Source of the DNA: Sinomicrobium weinanense
GTDB lineage: Bacteria > Bacteroidota > Bacteroidia > Flavobacteriales > Flavobacteriaceae
Assembly (NCBI RefSeq): GCF_018863395.1
Contig: NZ_JAHKRR010000012.1
Coordinates: 62,001 to 126,000 of the forward strand
DNA length: 64,000 nucleotides
Reading direction: 5' to 3'
Position 1 is the first letter of the stretch; each line of letters opens with the position of its first letter. Below the pieces are notes generated by a model. It had not been told where the DNA came from. It searched no databases and worked only from the letters and a program-made list of their open reading frames with translations. The translations under genes and the position numbers were made by a program. Positions 52,678 through 61,320 of this stretch are shown piece by piece.

Positions 52678-54033
52678 ATGAAACGGAGAAAAAAAGTAAA
52701 ATACCCGATCCTCTTAGCGGTACTGGTACTGGCACTGACGAGCCAGTTCTGTATCGCACAAATACCCCAATCTGTAAAGGATGAAATAAAAACGCGGACA
52801 GACAACGGGGTCTATCCTTCCACAGCTCTCGGGGTATGGGAAGAAGGCAAAGAGACCTATTTTATCTACGGGTACAGGAACATTGAACGGCAAGAAAAGG
52901 CCGACAGGAACACCCTTTATGAGATAGGCTCTATCACCAAGACCTATACCGGGCTGTTACTGGCCAGGTATACTGCTGAAGAAAAACTTGCCCTGGACTA
53001 TCCGGCGGACACCCTGCTTCCGGATTCCATCAGGCTGAGGGACGGCATGGGCAATGCCATTCGGCTGGGCCAGCTTGCCACGCACACTTCGGGCCTTCCC
53101 CGCCTTCCGGACAACTTGCTCCCCTCTTCCCTGGACAATCCGTATCAGGACTACACAAGAAAAGACCTCTTTTACTTCCTGAAGCATTACAAACCTAAAA
53201 ATATAGGCCAAAGATATTTGTATTCCAACCTGGGTGCAGGGCTCCTGGGAGAATTGCTGGCCATAAGCCAGGAAGCGGATTATGCCCAGCTGCTGCAAAA
53301 GGAAATTCTTGCCCCTTTACAATTAAAGCACACCTATATCGAGGTTCCGAAGCAGCAAAGTACAAAACTGGCCACCGGATATATGGGCCGCCAGAGTGTA
53401 AGCCACTGGGATTTCGATGCCCTTGCAGGGGCAGGAGCATTAAAAACAAATATTACCGAACTGCTGGCCTACGGAAAGTCGTATCTCGATCCGGAAAACC
53501 CCCTGAAAAAAGCTGCGGAGATCAGTATAAAACCCCATTATACCGATAAAAACAAGCGAAAATATGGCCTGGGATGGCATTTTCTGGAAGGCCTGGCCTG
53601 GCACAACGGAGGTACGGGAGGTTTTCGCTCCTTTATCGGCATAAACCCGGAAAAGAACCGTGTGGTAGCCATAATGGTCAATTCGGGCAGTAACCCGGCA
53701 GACGATATTGGCCTGTATCTTTCCGACCCGGACAAACACAAACTTCCCGTAACGCCTGAAATCGTGGATATAGCTCCGGAAGAACTTCAAAACTATGCCG
53801 GAAGCTATCAGAATAACAGCCTGGGCCTGCACCTGCGGCTTACTGCAAAAAATAACGCCCTGTATGCCAGTCTGCCAGGTCAGCAGGAACAACGTATATA
53901 CTATTGCGGAGATCACAATTTCTTCTATAAAACAGCCCTGGCAAGGCTTATGTTTGAAGCGGACGAAAATGATACTATTGTAGGGCTGACCCTGTACCAG
54001 AACGGGCAGGAGGTTCTTCTCATAAAAGACTGA
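52678..54033 (+). CDS. Serine hydrolase of the beta-lactamase/PBP class C family
   Basis: A 451-residue exported protein; signal peptide or anchor 1-27. The active-site motifs are SITK (in EIGSITKTYTGLLLARY), YSN (RYLYSNLGAGLLGE) and HNGG (GLAWHNGGTGGFRSFIG). The C-terminal part (about 350-451) is a lipocalin-like domain with an ENNTLYASL-like strand (KNNALYASLPGQQEQ). It may be a peptidase, esterase or D-aminopeptidase; beta-lactamase activity is not implied. It is in the SPFH cassette, 3 bp before the ribbon-helix-helix gene. Confidence 0.9.
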   Translation: MKRRKKVKYPILLAVLVLALTSQFCIAQIPQSVKDEIKTRTDNGVYPSTALGVWEEGKETYFIYGYRNIERQEKADRNTLYEIGSITKTYTGLLLARYTAEEKLALDYPADTLLPDSIRLRDGMGNAIRLGQLATHTSGLPRLPDNLLPSSLDNPYQDYTRKDLFYFLKHYKPKNIGQRYLYSNLGAGLLGELLAISQEADYAQLLQKEILAPLQLKHTYIEVPKQQSTKLATGYMGRQSVSHWDFDALAGAGALKTNITELLAYGKSYLDPENPLKKAAEISIKPHYTDKNKRKYGLGWHFLEGLAWHNGGTGGFRSFIGINPEKNRVVAIMVNSGSNPADDIGLYLSDPDKHKLPVTPEIVDIAPEELQNYAGSYQNNSLGLHLRLTAKNNALYASLPGQQEQRIYYCGDHNFFYKTALARLMFEADENDTIVGLTLYQNGQEVLLIKD

Positions 54034-54036
54034 AAC

Positions 54037-54204
54037 ATGACCAGGAAAAAAGCATTCGCCTTACGCATCAATGAAGAGATGCTCAAAGCTATCGAAAAGT
54101 GGGCTGCCGATGAATTCCGCAGTACCAACGGCCAGATAGAATGGATGCTTATGCAGTCGTTAAAACAAGCCAAAAGAGACCCGAAAAAGAAGGATAACAA
54201 ATAA
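54037..54204 (+). CDS. Arc-type ribbon-helix-helix DNA-binding protein
   Basis: A 55-residue protein with a beta strand (KKAFALRINEEML), two helices (AIEKWAADEFRS and NGQIEWMLMQSLKQAK) and a basic tail (RDPKKKDNK). The strand plus NGQIEWML pattern is the Arc/MetJ fold of dimeric repressors. It begins 3 bp after the serine hydrolase stop codon, so translation is coupled. I recall close relatives beside SPFH genes in other Bacteroidota. It is the likely regulator of the cassette through the palindrome at 51618-51638. Confidence 0.88.
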   Translation: MTRKKAFALRINEEMLKAIEKWAADEFRSTNGQIEWMLMQSLKQAKRDPKKKDNK

Positions 54205-54306
54205 ATTCCTCTCCTGTTAAGCAGCCGATAAAAATCGTGTTCCGGAAGTTTGATATCCGGGATATATTCGCTTTCTTGCACTGCAAAAATTGCTATAATT
54301 CCGGTT

Positions 54307-55116
54307 ATGACCTGTAAAATACTTTTCTCCGACATTGACGGTACCCTGCTGAATGCCGACAGGGACCTGTCTGTACTCACCGTAAACGAAATAAAAAGGA
54401 TCAGGGAAGAAATCCCCGTGATACTGGTCTCCGCAAGAATGCCCAAACAGATGTATCACCTGCAGGAAAAACTGGATATCCGCCAGGATCCGCTGGTGTG
54501 CTACAACGGTGCCCTTGTCCTGGTAGATGAAAAACCGATACATTCCACCGAGATCCCTTTCGAAGCCGTGAAACGTATTGTGGATTATAACGAAAACAGT
54601 GCCGAAGGTAAATTTCACATCAGCCTGTTCAACACCAATTCCTGGTATGTGGAAGCCTATGACCGCTGGGCACAACGGGAAGAAAACAATACAAAAGTAA
54701 GCCCGGAAATAAAAGCGAACCGGGCAGTGCTCAAGGCATGGGAACCCGTGCAAAAGGGTGCCCATAAGATCACCTGCATGGGCGATGCGCATCTTATTGA
54801 AAAAGCATACCAGCACTTTAAGGAACATCTGGGCAACGACCTGCACCTGTATCGTTCCAAAGACACTTATATCGAAATAGCCAACAGGGAAGTGTCCAAA
54901 CTAACGGGGATACAAAAGCTGCTCTCACACTACGGGCTCTCACTCGAAGAAGCCATGGCATTCGGCGACAATTACAACGATACAGAGATGATCGCCGCCG
55001 TAGGCCATGGGGTTGCCGTAGCCAACGCCCGCGACGAGGTAAAGGCCGTAGCCAATGCCATCACAGGCCACCACAAGGAGGATGGGGTTGCCAGATATAT
55101 TCAGAAAACACTTTAG
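54307..55116 (+). CDS. Cof-type HAD phosphatase
   Basis: A 269-residue haloacid dehalogenase-like hydrolase. Motif I is LFSDIDGTLLN (nucleophile Asp), motif II is VSARMP, motif III contains the Lys near KLTGIQKLL, and motif IV is AFGDNYNDTEMI. The C2B cap matches the Cof family, which removes phosphate from sugar phosphates or PLP. The ATG at 54307 is chosen since upstream sequence is not protein-like. No operon partner is clear. Confidence 0.93.
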   Translation: MTCKILFSDIDGTLLNADRDLSVLTVNEIKRIREEIPVILVSARMPKQMYHLQEKLDIRQDPLVCYNGALVLVDEKPIHSTEIPFEAVKRIVDYNENSAEGKFHISLFNTNSWYVEAYDRWAQREENNTKVSPEIKANRAVLKAWEPVQKGAHKITCMGDAHLIEKAYQHFKEHLGNDLHLYRSKDTYIEIANREVSKLTGIQKLLSHYGLSLEEAMAFGDNYNDTEMIAAVGHGVAVANARDEVKAVANAITGHHKEDGVARYIQKTL

Positions 55117-55150
55117 TAAGGCCTGAAAAAAATATCCTTTACGTTACCCC

Positions 55151-55972
55151 CTACACGCTTTGTTTTTCCTTTTGCCTGTCGGTTACGGACTGGTCTTCTG
55201 CCATCCCCGATTTCCAGTAAGAATAGGCATAGAGTTCCTGTGTTGTCCATCCCAAATCCTTTCGCAGGTATTTCCGGATCTCCTTTACACTGGAAAATTC
55301 CGCGGCCACATATCCGAATTTCGCTCCCTCCGCAGGTATTTGCACCGCTTTGACAGCATCGGCCAGGGTACTGCCCTCTTCAGGGGCAGAATTGTATATC
55401 CAATGGATGTCGAGTTGTGCATCGGTATGCAATTCTTGCTTGTCTTCCCTGCCGTGAACTTCGATGACAGCTGTTACCCTGGCTTTGGCGGGAAGGCCTT
55501 CCAGGATGGCTCCCAGTACCGGGATCGCCGTAGCATCTCCAGCAAGCAGGTACCAGTCCGCCTCGGGATAAAGAGCTTTTTTCCCGGCCTTCATCAATAC
55601 CCCGAGTTTATCACCTTCTTTTGCATTCCCTGCCCATGCAGATGCGGGACTGGTATCACCGTGATACACAAAATCAGTGATCATCTCTTCTTTTTCCACG
55701 TCAATGCCCCGGTGGGTATAAGTCCGTATGATGGGGCGAAGATGTTCCAGTGGGTGTGCCCACTGCTGTTGTTCGTTATCGTATTCGGGAAAATGGATAT
55801 CTTCAACCCCAACCGGAGGGATCAGTATCTTATTGTTTACCCCTACCGTCGTATCTGCAAATTGCATTACATGATCCCCTCCCAGGGTGACCCGGATATA
55901 ATGCGGAGTGATATATTCTTTTTTCTTTACGCGGAGTACCGCCCGAAGTACCCCCTCATTTTTATCGGCCAT
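55151..55972 (-). CDS. Siderophore-interacting protein (FAD-dependent ferric reductase)
   Basis: A 273-residue SIP-family reductase. The FAD-binding barrel has RTYTHRGIDVEKEEM and the flavin-stacking DTSPASAWAGNAKEGD. The C-terminal NAD(P)H part has YLLAGDATAIPVLGAILEGLPAKARVTAVIEV and the final TQELYAYSYWKSG, typical of this family. It frees iron from ferric siderophores in the cytoplasm. Its promoter carries the same type of palindrome as the TonB receptor gene, 45 kb away. Confidence 0.92.
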   Translation of the reverse strand: MADKNEGVLRAVLRVKKKEYITPHYIRVTLGGDHVMQFADTTVGVNNKILIPPVGVEDIHFPEYDNEQQQWAHPLEHLRPIIRTYTHRGIDVEKEEMITDFVYHGDTSPASAWAGNAKEGDKLGVLMKAGKKALYPEADWYLLAGDATAIPVLGAILEGLPAKARVTAVIEVHGREDKQELHTDAQLDIHWIYNSAPEEGSTLADAVKAVQIPAEGAKFGYVAAEFSSVKEIRKYLRKDLGWTTQELYAYSYWKSGMAEDQSVTDRQKEKQSV

Positions 55973-55991
55973 ATTTCATAGAATTTGGAAA

Positions 55992-56025
55992 CAAAGTTAT
56001 ATCATTATTTAAAATTGTTCTAAAT
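55992..56025 (-). promoter_or_regulatory. Promoter and candidate iron operator of the SIP gene
   Basis: TAACTTTG (minus strand, 55992-55999) is a -7 box 19 bp before the start codon. A 19-bp inverted repeat, ATTTAAAA-TTG-TTCTAAAT (56007-56025, one mismatch), covers the -33 region. Arms, spacer and distance to the -7 box agree with the TonB receptor site (10695-10713). Confidence 0.6.
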
Positions 56026-56143
56026 TAAAAAGTTAAAATAAATGTAACTGATTTCCCATATAAACAGAAGCATTTAAAAATTACAAATCCTGGGGCCGAT
56101 TCTGTTCTATTTTTGTATTTTGCCGCCAAATAACGGATATTAC

Positions 56144-57409
56144 ATGGAAAAAACTGCAGTTTTTACCGACGATACCATTGTATTCGGCCTCTTAATGCTG
56201 GCTCTTGGTTTCGTTTTCTACACCTCTTCCAGGACAACGGGGTTCTGGAGTAAATTCTACAAGGTCATTCCCGCTCTTCTGATGTGCTATCTCATCCCCG
56301 CCATATACAACTCCACGGGACTTGTGAGTGACCAGGCCTCCAACCTGTACTTTGTGGCCAGCAGGTATTTACTTCCTGCATCACTGGTGTTGATGACGCT
56401 TAGTATAGACTTAAAATCCATCTTTAACCTGGGACCGAAAGCCCTAATCATGTTTTTTACGGGTACTATCGGGATCGTCATAGGCGGTCCGCTGGCCATT
56501 CTGCTCATCTCTCTGGTATCGCCCGAAACTGTTGGCGGAGCAGGCTTCGATGCTGTGTGGAGGGGACTGGCCACTTTGGCGGGCAGCTGGATAGGTGGCG
56601 GAGCCAACCAGGCTGCCATGCTGGAAATATTCAAATACAACCCGGAAAAATACGGCGGCATGGTCCTGGTAGATATTGTGGTAGCCAACCTGTGGATGGC
56701 AATAATCCTCCTGGGTATAGGTAAGAACAAACAGATAGACCGATGGCTGAAAGCCGACGCTTCTGCCATTGAAGAACTGAAACACAAGGTGTCTGCCTTT
56801 GCCGAAAAAATATCCCGGAACCCTTCGCTTACCGACCTGATGATCATCCTCTCTATTGCATTTACCGCAGTAGGAGTTGCACATTGGGGGGCTTCGGGTA
56901 TCTCTGCATTTCTTACCTCAACCTTCGAAGCAGTACAGGATAAACAAAGTGCATTGTCTTCCTTTGGTTCCCAGTTCTTCTGGATGATCACCATTGCAAC
57001 CGCCATAGGTATTTGCCTGTCCTTTACCCGGGTCAAAACTTACGAAGGTGCAGGCGCAGGTAAACTGGGGAGCATTTGCATTTACATTCTCGTTGCCACC
57101 ATAGGCATGAAAATGGACCTCGCTGCCGTGTTCGACAATCCCGGGCTGCTTGCCATCGGACTGGTGTGGATGGCCATTCACGCAATACTGCTTTTCCTCG
57201 TGGCCAAATGGATACGCGCACCCTATTTCTTCCTGGCCGTTGGTAGCCAGGCCAATGTGGGCGGGGCTGCTTCGGCTCCCGTAGTGGCAGCTGCATTTCA
57301 CCCTTCGCTTACCACGGTAGGCGTACTCCTTGCCGTGTTCGGTTATGCCGTGGGAACCTACGGGGCCATGCTTTGTGCGTGGTTAATGGAATTTGCCTCT
57401 ACGGTATAG
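56144..57409 (+). CDS. DUF819 family membrane protein
   Basis: A 421-residue integral membrane protein with about 11 helices. Typical DUF819 features are LPASLVLMTLSIDLKSIFNLGPKALIMFF, the glycine-rich LAGSWIGGGANQAAMLEIF, and the second-half match VGSQANVGGAASAPVVAAAFHP. The two glycine-rich re-entrant regions suggest an inverted-repeat transporter related to the gluconate/sodium-solute permease fold. Substrate unknown. I use the ATG at 56144 over an upstream TTG. A downstream lipoprotein starts 57 bp later. Confidence 0.88.
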   Translation: MEKTAVFTDDTIVFGLLMLALGFVFYTSSRTTGFWSKFYKVIPALLMCYLIPAIYNSTGLVSDQASNLYFVASRYLLPASLVLMTLSIDLKSIFNLGPKALIMFFTGTIGIVIGGPLAILLISLVSPETVGGAGFDAVWRGLATLAGSWIGGGANQAAMLEIFKYNPEKYGGMVLVDIVVANLWMAIILLGIGKNKQIDRWLKADASAIEELKHKVSAFAEKISRNPSLTDLMIILSIAFTAVGVAHWGASGISAFLTSTFEAVQDKQSALSSFGSQFFWMITIATAIGICLSFTRVKTYEGAGAGKLGSICIYILVATIGMKMDLAAVFDNPGLLAIGLVWMAIHAILLFLVAKWIRAPYFFLAVGSQANVGGAASAPVVAAAFHPSLTTVGVLLAVFGYAVGTYGAMLCAWLMEFASTV

Positions 57410-57465
57410 TTTATATGGACGAGAATAAAGATATTTGCAGCGCTAATCAATCACGCAAAAGAACT

Positions 57466-58203
57466 ATGACATTCGCAAACAAGACCATGGCTCTCACAGC
57501 CGGCTTTTTATTGCTCTTTGCCTGCGGCCGAAAGGAGAACGTTATGCACCTTACCGGACAGGTAGAGGGATTAAAAAAAGGAAAAATATACCTGCAAAAG
57601 GTACAGGATTCCACTTTGGTATCGCTCGATTCCCTGATTGTCGACGGCAACAGTCATTTCGATTTTACCACGGAAATAGAAGAACCCGAAATATTTTACC
57701 TGTCGGTAACCCGCCACAACAGTGTAAACAAAGATACCAGCCTGCTCTTTTTCGGTGAAAAAGGAGAAATAACCATCAATACATCATGGAATTATTTTTC
57801 TGCGGAAGCAGAAGTAGAGGGCTCTGAAACCCATGAAAAACTGGAAGAATACCAGAAAGTAATCCGGCAATTCCGTGAAAAGAACCTGGAACTTGTCACA
57901 GAACAACTCAAAGCAGGCAAGGATTCACTCAAAAGGGACTCTCTGGCCAGACTGGCTAATAAAAACACTACACGAAGCTACCTGTACACCCTAAACTTTG
58001 CCCTGGGGAACGCAGATTCATATGTAGCTCCGTATATCGCCCTGGCCGAAGTTGCCAATGCCAGGATAAAGTACCTGGACACCATCAACAAATCCCTGTC
58101 TCCCGAGGTAGCGGCCTCCAAGTATGGCAAGGCCCTGAACGAATATATCGAAGAAATAAAGGCACGGGAAAAGCAGGAGGAAAAGAAAGGAAAAGAGGAA
58201 TAG
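57466..58203 (+). CDS. DUF4369-domain lipoprotein
   Basis: A 245-residue lipoprotein with lipobox LLLFAC (Cys 20). The DUF4369 domain follows (VMHLTGQVEGLKKGKIYLQKVQDSTLVSLDSLIVDGNSHFDF). A long helical region (about 130-245) ends in a highly charged tail (KAREKQEEKKGKEE). Such domains often precede thioredoxin-like parts in Bacteroidota, but none is present here. Starts at 57415 and 57487 are also possible. It follows the DUF819 gene and may be cotranscribed. Confidence 0.82.
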   Translation: MTFANKTMALTAGFLLLFACGRKENVMHLTGQVEGLKKGKIYLQKVQDSTLVSLDSLIVDGNSHFDFTTEIEEPEIFYLSVTRHNSVNKDTSLLFFGEKGEITINTSWNYFSAEAEVEGSETHEKLEEYQKVIRQFREKNLELVTEQLKAGKDSLKRDSLARLANKNTTRSYLYTLNFALGNADSYVAPYIALAEVANARIKYLDTINKSLSPEVAASKYGKALNEYIEEIKAREKQEEKKGKEE

Positions 58204-58343
58204 AAATATGACGGGGGGCGGATGACCGGGAGACTGGGAGACAAAGTGACTAGGAGACGAGGGGTATTGGTGATTTATCATGATTGATGAAGATTGAATG
58301 AGTTTCCCCGAATGGACAGCCCGAAGAGCTCCTCTTATTTTCG

Positions 58344-59345
58344 TTAATTTCCGGGCATTACCCTGGTACTGAATTCGAATTTTCTGAGCAGCAAAATGGT
58401 AATAATGATAAGTGCCAATGCCAGGGACCAGATTAAAAAAGCAGTGCGGGTTTTCTTCTTTGCATTTTCTTTTTCCCACCATCTTCCAGGCCTGATCCCG
58501 GCGAGATAAAAGGTGATGATCCCCGCTATATTAAGGCAGATAATATTCGTACAAAAAATAAGGAAGGAGTTAAAGGCATCGCTGTAATACTCCCCTCCCA
58601 GCAACAGGCCTGCCCGCATAAGGGGAGGTAACAGGGCAGCCGCTACCATAACACCGACCAGGGTCCCCCCCTGGCCGCTTAATGCGGATATAACCCCTGC
58701 AAAGCCACAGGCCAGGGCCAGGACAATATCATCATAAGCAATACCGGGGTCCATGGTTATCTCTCCCACATTTCCGGCAAGCATCCCCCAAAGTACGGAA
58801 ATGACCAATGCAATAAGGGAAGAAACTATCCCTGTGACCATTGATTTTTTTATCACAGGCCAGTCCCCCAGTGTAGTGCCGAAAGCCATGGACATATTGG
58901 GGCCCAGAAACGGAGCTATAACCATAGCCCCTATAATGATCGCCACATTGTCCTTAAGTATGCCTATACCTGCAACGAACGAGGACAGGATAACCATAAG
59001 GATAAAATTCAGGGAAAGTTTTACGGGTTCGTCTATATCACTGTAAAGTTCTTCCTTGCTAAGGGCTACAAATTTTCCGATCCTCACTTTCGCCTCTTTC
59101 TCTTTTTCCGGTACATCCGGTTTGGGCAGGGTACCTTCCACCGCGTGAATGATCACCCGGCAATGTTGCCGGTTTTCAAGAGAGTTCAATAGTTCCTTGG
59201 CGTATTCGTCCTGTGTCAGCACCTTTATAGCATAGCCTTCTTCTACGGTTTCGGACACCCATTTCTCAATAACTTCCTCACTATCCAGGAGTTTATCTAA
59301 CGCTTCCTTTGCCTCCCTGGCTATAACGATCTCTAAAAGTCTCAA
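58344..59345 (-). CDS. DUF389 family membrane protein
   Basis: A 333-residue protein. A cytosolic N-terminal domain (1-85) precedes about six membrane helices; the family core reads IIIGAMVIAPFLGPNMSMAFGTTLGDW and GVMVAAALLPPLMRAGLLLGG, with the conserved GAM-xxPF and LLPP motifs. Function is unknown; transport has been suggested. The start is a TTG (59345), because an in-frame stop codon lies six codons upstream. The MITE-like copy 2 begins 46 bp before it. Confidence 0.87.
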   Translation of the reverse strand: MRLLEIVIAREAKEALDKLLDSEEVIEKWVSETVEEGYAIKVLTQDEYAKELLNSLENRQHCRVIIHAVEGTLPKPDVPEKEKEAKVRIGKFVALSKEELYSDIDEPVKLSLNFILMVILSSFVAGIGILKDNVAIIIGAMVIAPFLGPNMSMAFGTTLGDWPVIKKSMVTGIVSSLIALVISVLWGMLAGNVGEITMDPGIAYDDIVLALACGFAGVISALSGQGGTLVGVMVAAALLPPLMRAGLLLGGEYYSDAFNSFLIFCTNIICLNIAGIITFYLAGIRPGRWWEKENAKKKTRTAFLIWSLALALIIITILLLRKFEFSTRVMPGN

Positions 59346-59391
59346 TGGTCGGTTTTCAGATTATATACGACCTATGCCGTAGTTTAAAGAT

Positions 59392-59661
59392 AACGTGAAT
59401 AATGGATAAGTCCCAGGGAGCACAAATATCTCAAAATTACAACCTCTGTTTGAGATTTTTAAAAAGCTCCTCCCTTAAGACAAAGGGAGGTGGTCCCGAT
59501 TTCAATCGGGATCGGAGGGTTTGAAAGCCCAAGCCATTGGATAAATACAAAAGTTGGGAGTATGCCCAAGGTTTGGGCATGGTCAAACTCCCCGTCCCGC
59601 AAGCGGGACACCCCTCTTCGTCTCAAGAGGGGAGCCCTTTTTCTTATCCATTATTCACGTT
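59392..59661. mobile_element. MITE-like element, copy 2, with 8-bp target duplication
   Basis: A 270-bp element with perfect terminal inverted repeats AACGTGAATAATGGATAAG and CTTATCCATTATTCACGTT. TAAAGATA stands directly on both sides (59385-59392 and 59661-59668), a target-site duplication if the termini are read as ACGTGAAT. Internal hairpins include GGTCCCGATTTC with its partner, CCCCGTCCCGCAAGCGGGAC, and CTCTTCGTCTCAAGAG. It lacks the nested inserts of copy 1 and looks like the younger or original form. No coding capacity. It fills most of the 462-bp gap between DUF389 and dnaN. Confidence 0.85.
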
Positions 59662-59740
59662 AAAGATAATAAAATTCTGATATTGTCCCGTAAAATCCCA
59701 TACCCCGGGAAATGACCGGCAGTAAAGGATCAAACTCAAT

Positions 59741-59770
59741 AAAAAAAGCCGTCCCTGTTTCCGGAACGGC
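59741..59770 (-). terminator. Terminator of dnaN
   Basis: On the minus strand an 8-bp stem (GCCGTTCC and GGGACGGC, one G-U pair) is followed by seven Ts. It lies 38 bp after the dnaN stop codon. Confidence 0.85.
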
Positions 59771-59807
59771 CTCTATATGATATAACGGTTTGTCTCAGGT
59801 CCGTAGC

Positions 59808-60926
59808 CTAGTTATTCAGCATCACCGGCATTACCAGCATGGTTATATACTCTCCTTCGTCCAGTCCGTCCACCGGGGTCAGGATACCGGCCCTGTTGGG
59901 CAGTGACATTTCCACAGATACTTCATCGGCAGTGAGATTGTTCAGCATTTCGATCAGGAACCTGGAGTTAAAACCGATCTGCATATCGTCTCCCTGATAT
60001 TCGCAGGTAAGCCTTTCTTCGGCCTTGTTACTGTAATCGATGTCTTCGGCAGATATGTTGAGTTCGGCTCCGGCGATCTTCAGGCGTATCTGGTGTGTTG
60101 TTTTGTTAGAGAAAATACTTACCCTTCGGGCAGAATTGAGGAACTGTGTTCTGTCGATGGTCAGCTTGTTGGGGTTTTCCTTGGGGATCACCGCTTCGTA
60201 ATTGGGGTATTTACCGTCAATGAGACGGCAAACCAGTTCTGCATTGTCAAAGGTAAACTTGGCGTTGCTCTCGTTGTATTCCACAGTGACCTCTGTTTCA
60301 CTGCCTGCCAGGATCCCCTTGAGTAGGTTGAGCGGTTTTTTGGGCATGATAAACTCGGCCACTTCACTGGCGGAAAGGTCCGTACGCTGGTATTTTACGA
60401 GCTTATGTGCATCCGTGGCCACAAAGGTCAGGTTTTCGGGAGAGAACTGGAAGAACACTCCGCTCATCACCGGACGAAGGTCATCGTTCCCGGCAGCAAA
60501 AATAGTTTTGCTAATGGCAGTGGCCAGCACGTCACCCACTACGGAAGTAGAACTGGGGTCCGTTAACTCCACCGTCTTCGGAAATTCGGAAGCATCTGCA
60601 TAGGCCAGGGCATATTTTCCGTGATTGGAACTGATCTCTATGGTATTGTTGTCTTCCATGACAAAAGTAAGCGGCTGCTCCGGAAAGGTCTTGAGGATAT
60701 CCAGCAACAACCGGGCCGGCACCGCTATACTCCCTTCGGTGTCTGACTCCACGTCCAGTACCGCGCTCATGGTAGTCTCCAGGTCCGAAGCCGAGACCGT
60801 GAGCTTTTCTCCTTTCAATTCAAACAAAAAATTATCTAAGATGGGCAGGGTATTACTGCTGTTGATCACCCCTCCTAATACCTGTAGTTGTTTTAATAAA
60901 TACGAACTGGATACAATAAACTTCAT
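59808..60926 (-). CDS. dnaN: DNA polymerase III sliding clamp (beta subunit)
   Basis: A 372-residue clamp that encircles DNA and tethers polymerases. Three similar domains: MKFIVSSSYLLKQLQVLGGVINSSNTLPILDNFLFE (I), about 130-250 with GVFFQFSPENLTFVATDAHKLVKY (II), and about 250-372 with IGFNSRFLIEMLNNL and the final EYITMLVMPVMLNN (III), which ends in the usual M-P-(V/M)-x-L motif. dnaA is not beside it, as is usual in Bacteroidota. It is monocistronic with its own terminator. Confidence 0.97.
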   Translation of the reverse strand: MKFIVSSSYLLKQLQVLGGVINSSNTLPILDNFLFELKGEKLTVSASDLETTMSAVLDVESDTEGSIAVPARLLLDILKTFPEQPLTFVMEDNNTIEISSNHGKYALAYADASEFPKTVELTDPSSTSVVGDVLATAISKTIFAAGNDDLRPVMSGVFFQFSPENLTFVATDAHKLVKYQRTDLSASEVAEFIMPKKPLNLLKGILAGSETEVTVEYNESNAKFTFDNAELVCRLIDGKYPNYEAVIPKENPNKLTIDRTQFLNSARRVSIFSNKTTHQIRLKIAGAELNISAEDIDYSNKAEERLTCEYQGDDMQIGFNSRFLIEMLNNLTADEVSVEMSLPNRAGILTPVDGLDEGEYITMLVMPVMLNN

Positions 60927-61320
60927 CTGTTAGTTTTTAAGGCTCCTTCCTTTGAGAATACACAAAAGGAGATTTCTTATGTTCAACTACAAATATATCT
61001 TAATTATGGGTTTTACAGAAAGATATTTATTAACAGGTTATGAATATTTTTTACCCGGGATTTCTTTTTTCCACACCTTTTTCCCGGGTCATTTTCTCCC
61101 GTGCCGCAGCACTGCCTTTCAAACGGCATTAAGAAGCAAAATATTCATAATCAAACAAGTATCAACAAACTACATTCCACCCCTCTTTTATTTTCTCTTA
61201 TGTTCATTAATTACGCCAATTTCACAATAGACACATACTATCGATAAAGAATAAAATCATCAATACAATCTATTATTTTTACATCGTCAAACTTAAGTTC
61301 AATTATAAAAAACCAATATC
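60927..61320. other. Divergent promoter region of dnaN and the FMN reductase gene
   Basis: No gene is supported. The region is AT-rich. On the minus strand TATATTTG (60990-60997) is a likely -7 box of dnaN, 64 bp before its start codon. Plus-strand elements for the reductase are not clear. I see no DnaA-box cluster or other origin-like feature here, only one TTATTAACA-like word near 61026. Confidence 0.45.

Noticed and set aside
52678-54033. Beta-lactamase resistance gene
   Set aside because: It has the SxxK, YSN and HNGG motifs of the wider class C serine hydrolase family, but the overall sequence and lipocalin-like tail fit a peptidase or esterase better than an AmpC enzyme.
55160-55981. 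273-codon plus-strand frame opposite the siderophore-interacting gene
   Set aside because: Shadow of a well-recognised gene; its composition is cysteine- and phenylalanine-rich and matches no family.
60927-61320. Replication origin next to dnaN
   Set aside because: No DnaA-box cluster or GC-skew evidence can be shown, and dnaA is not adjacent; dnaN is often away from the origin in Bacteroidota.
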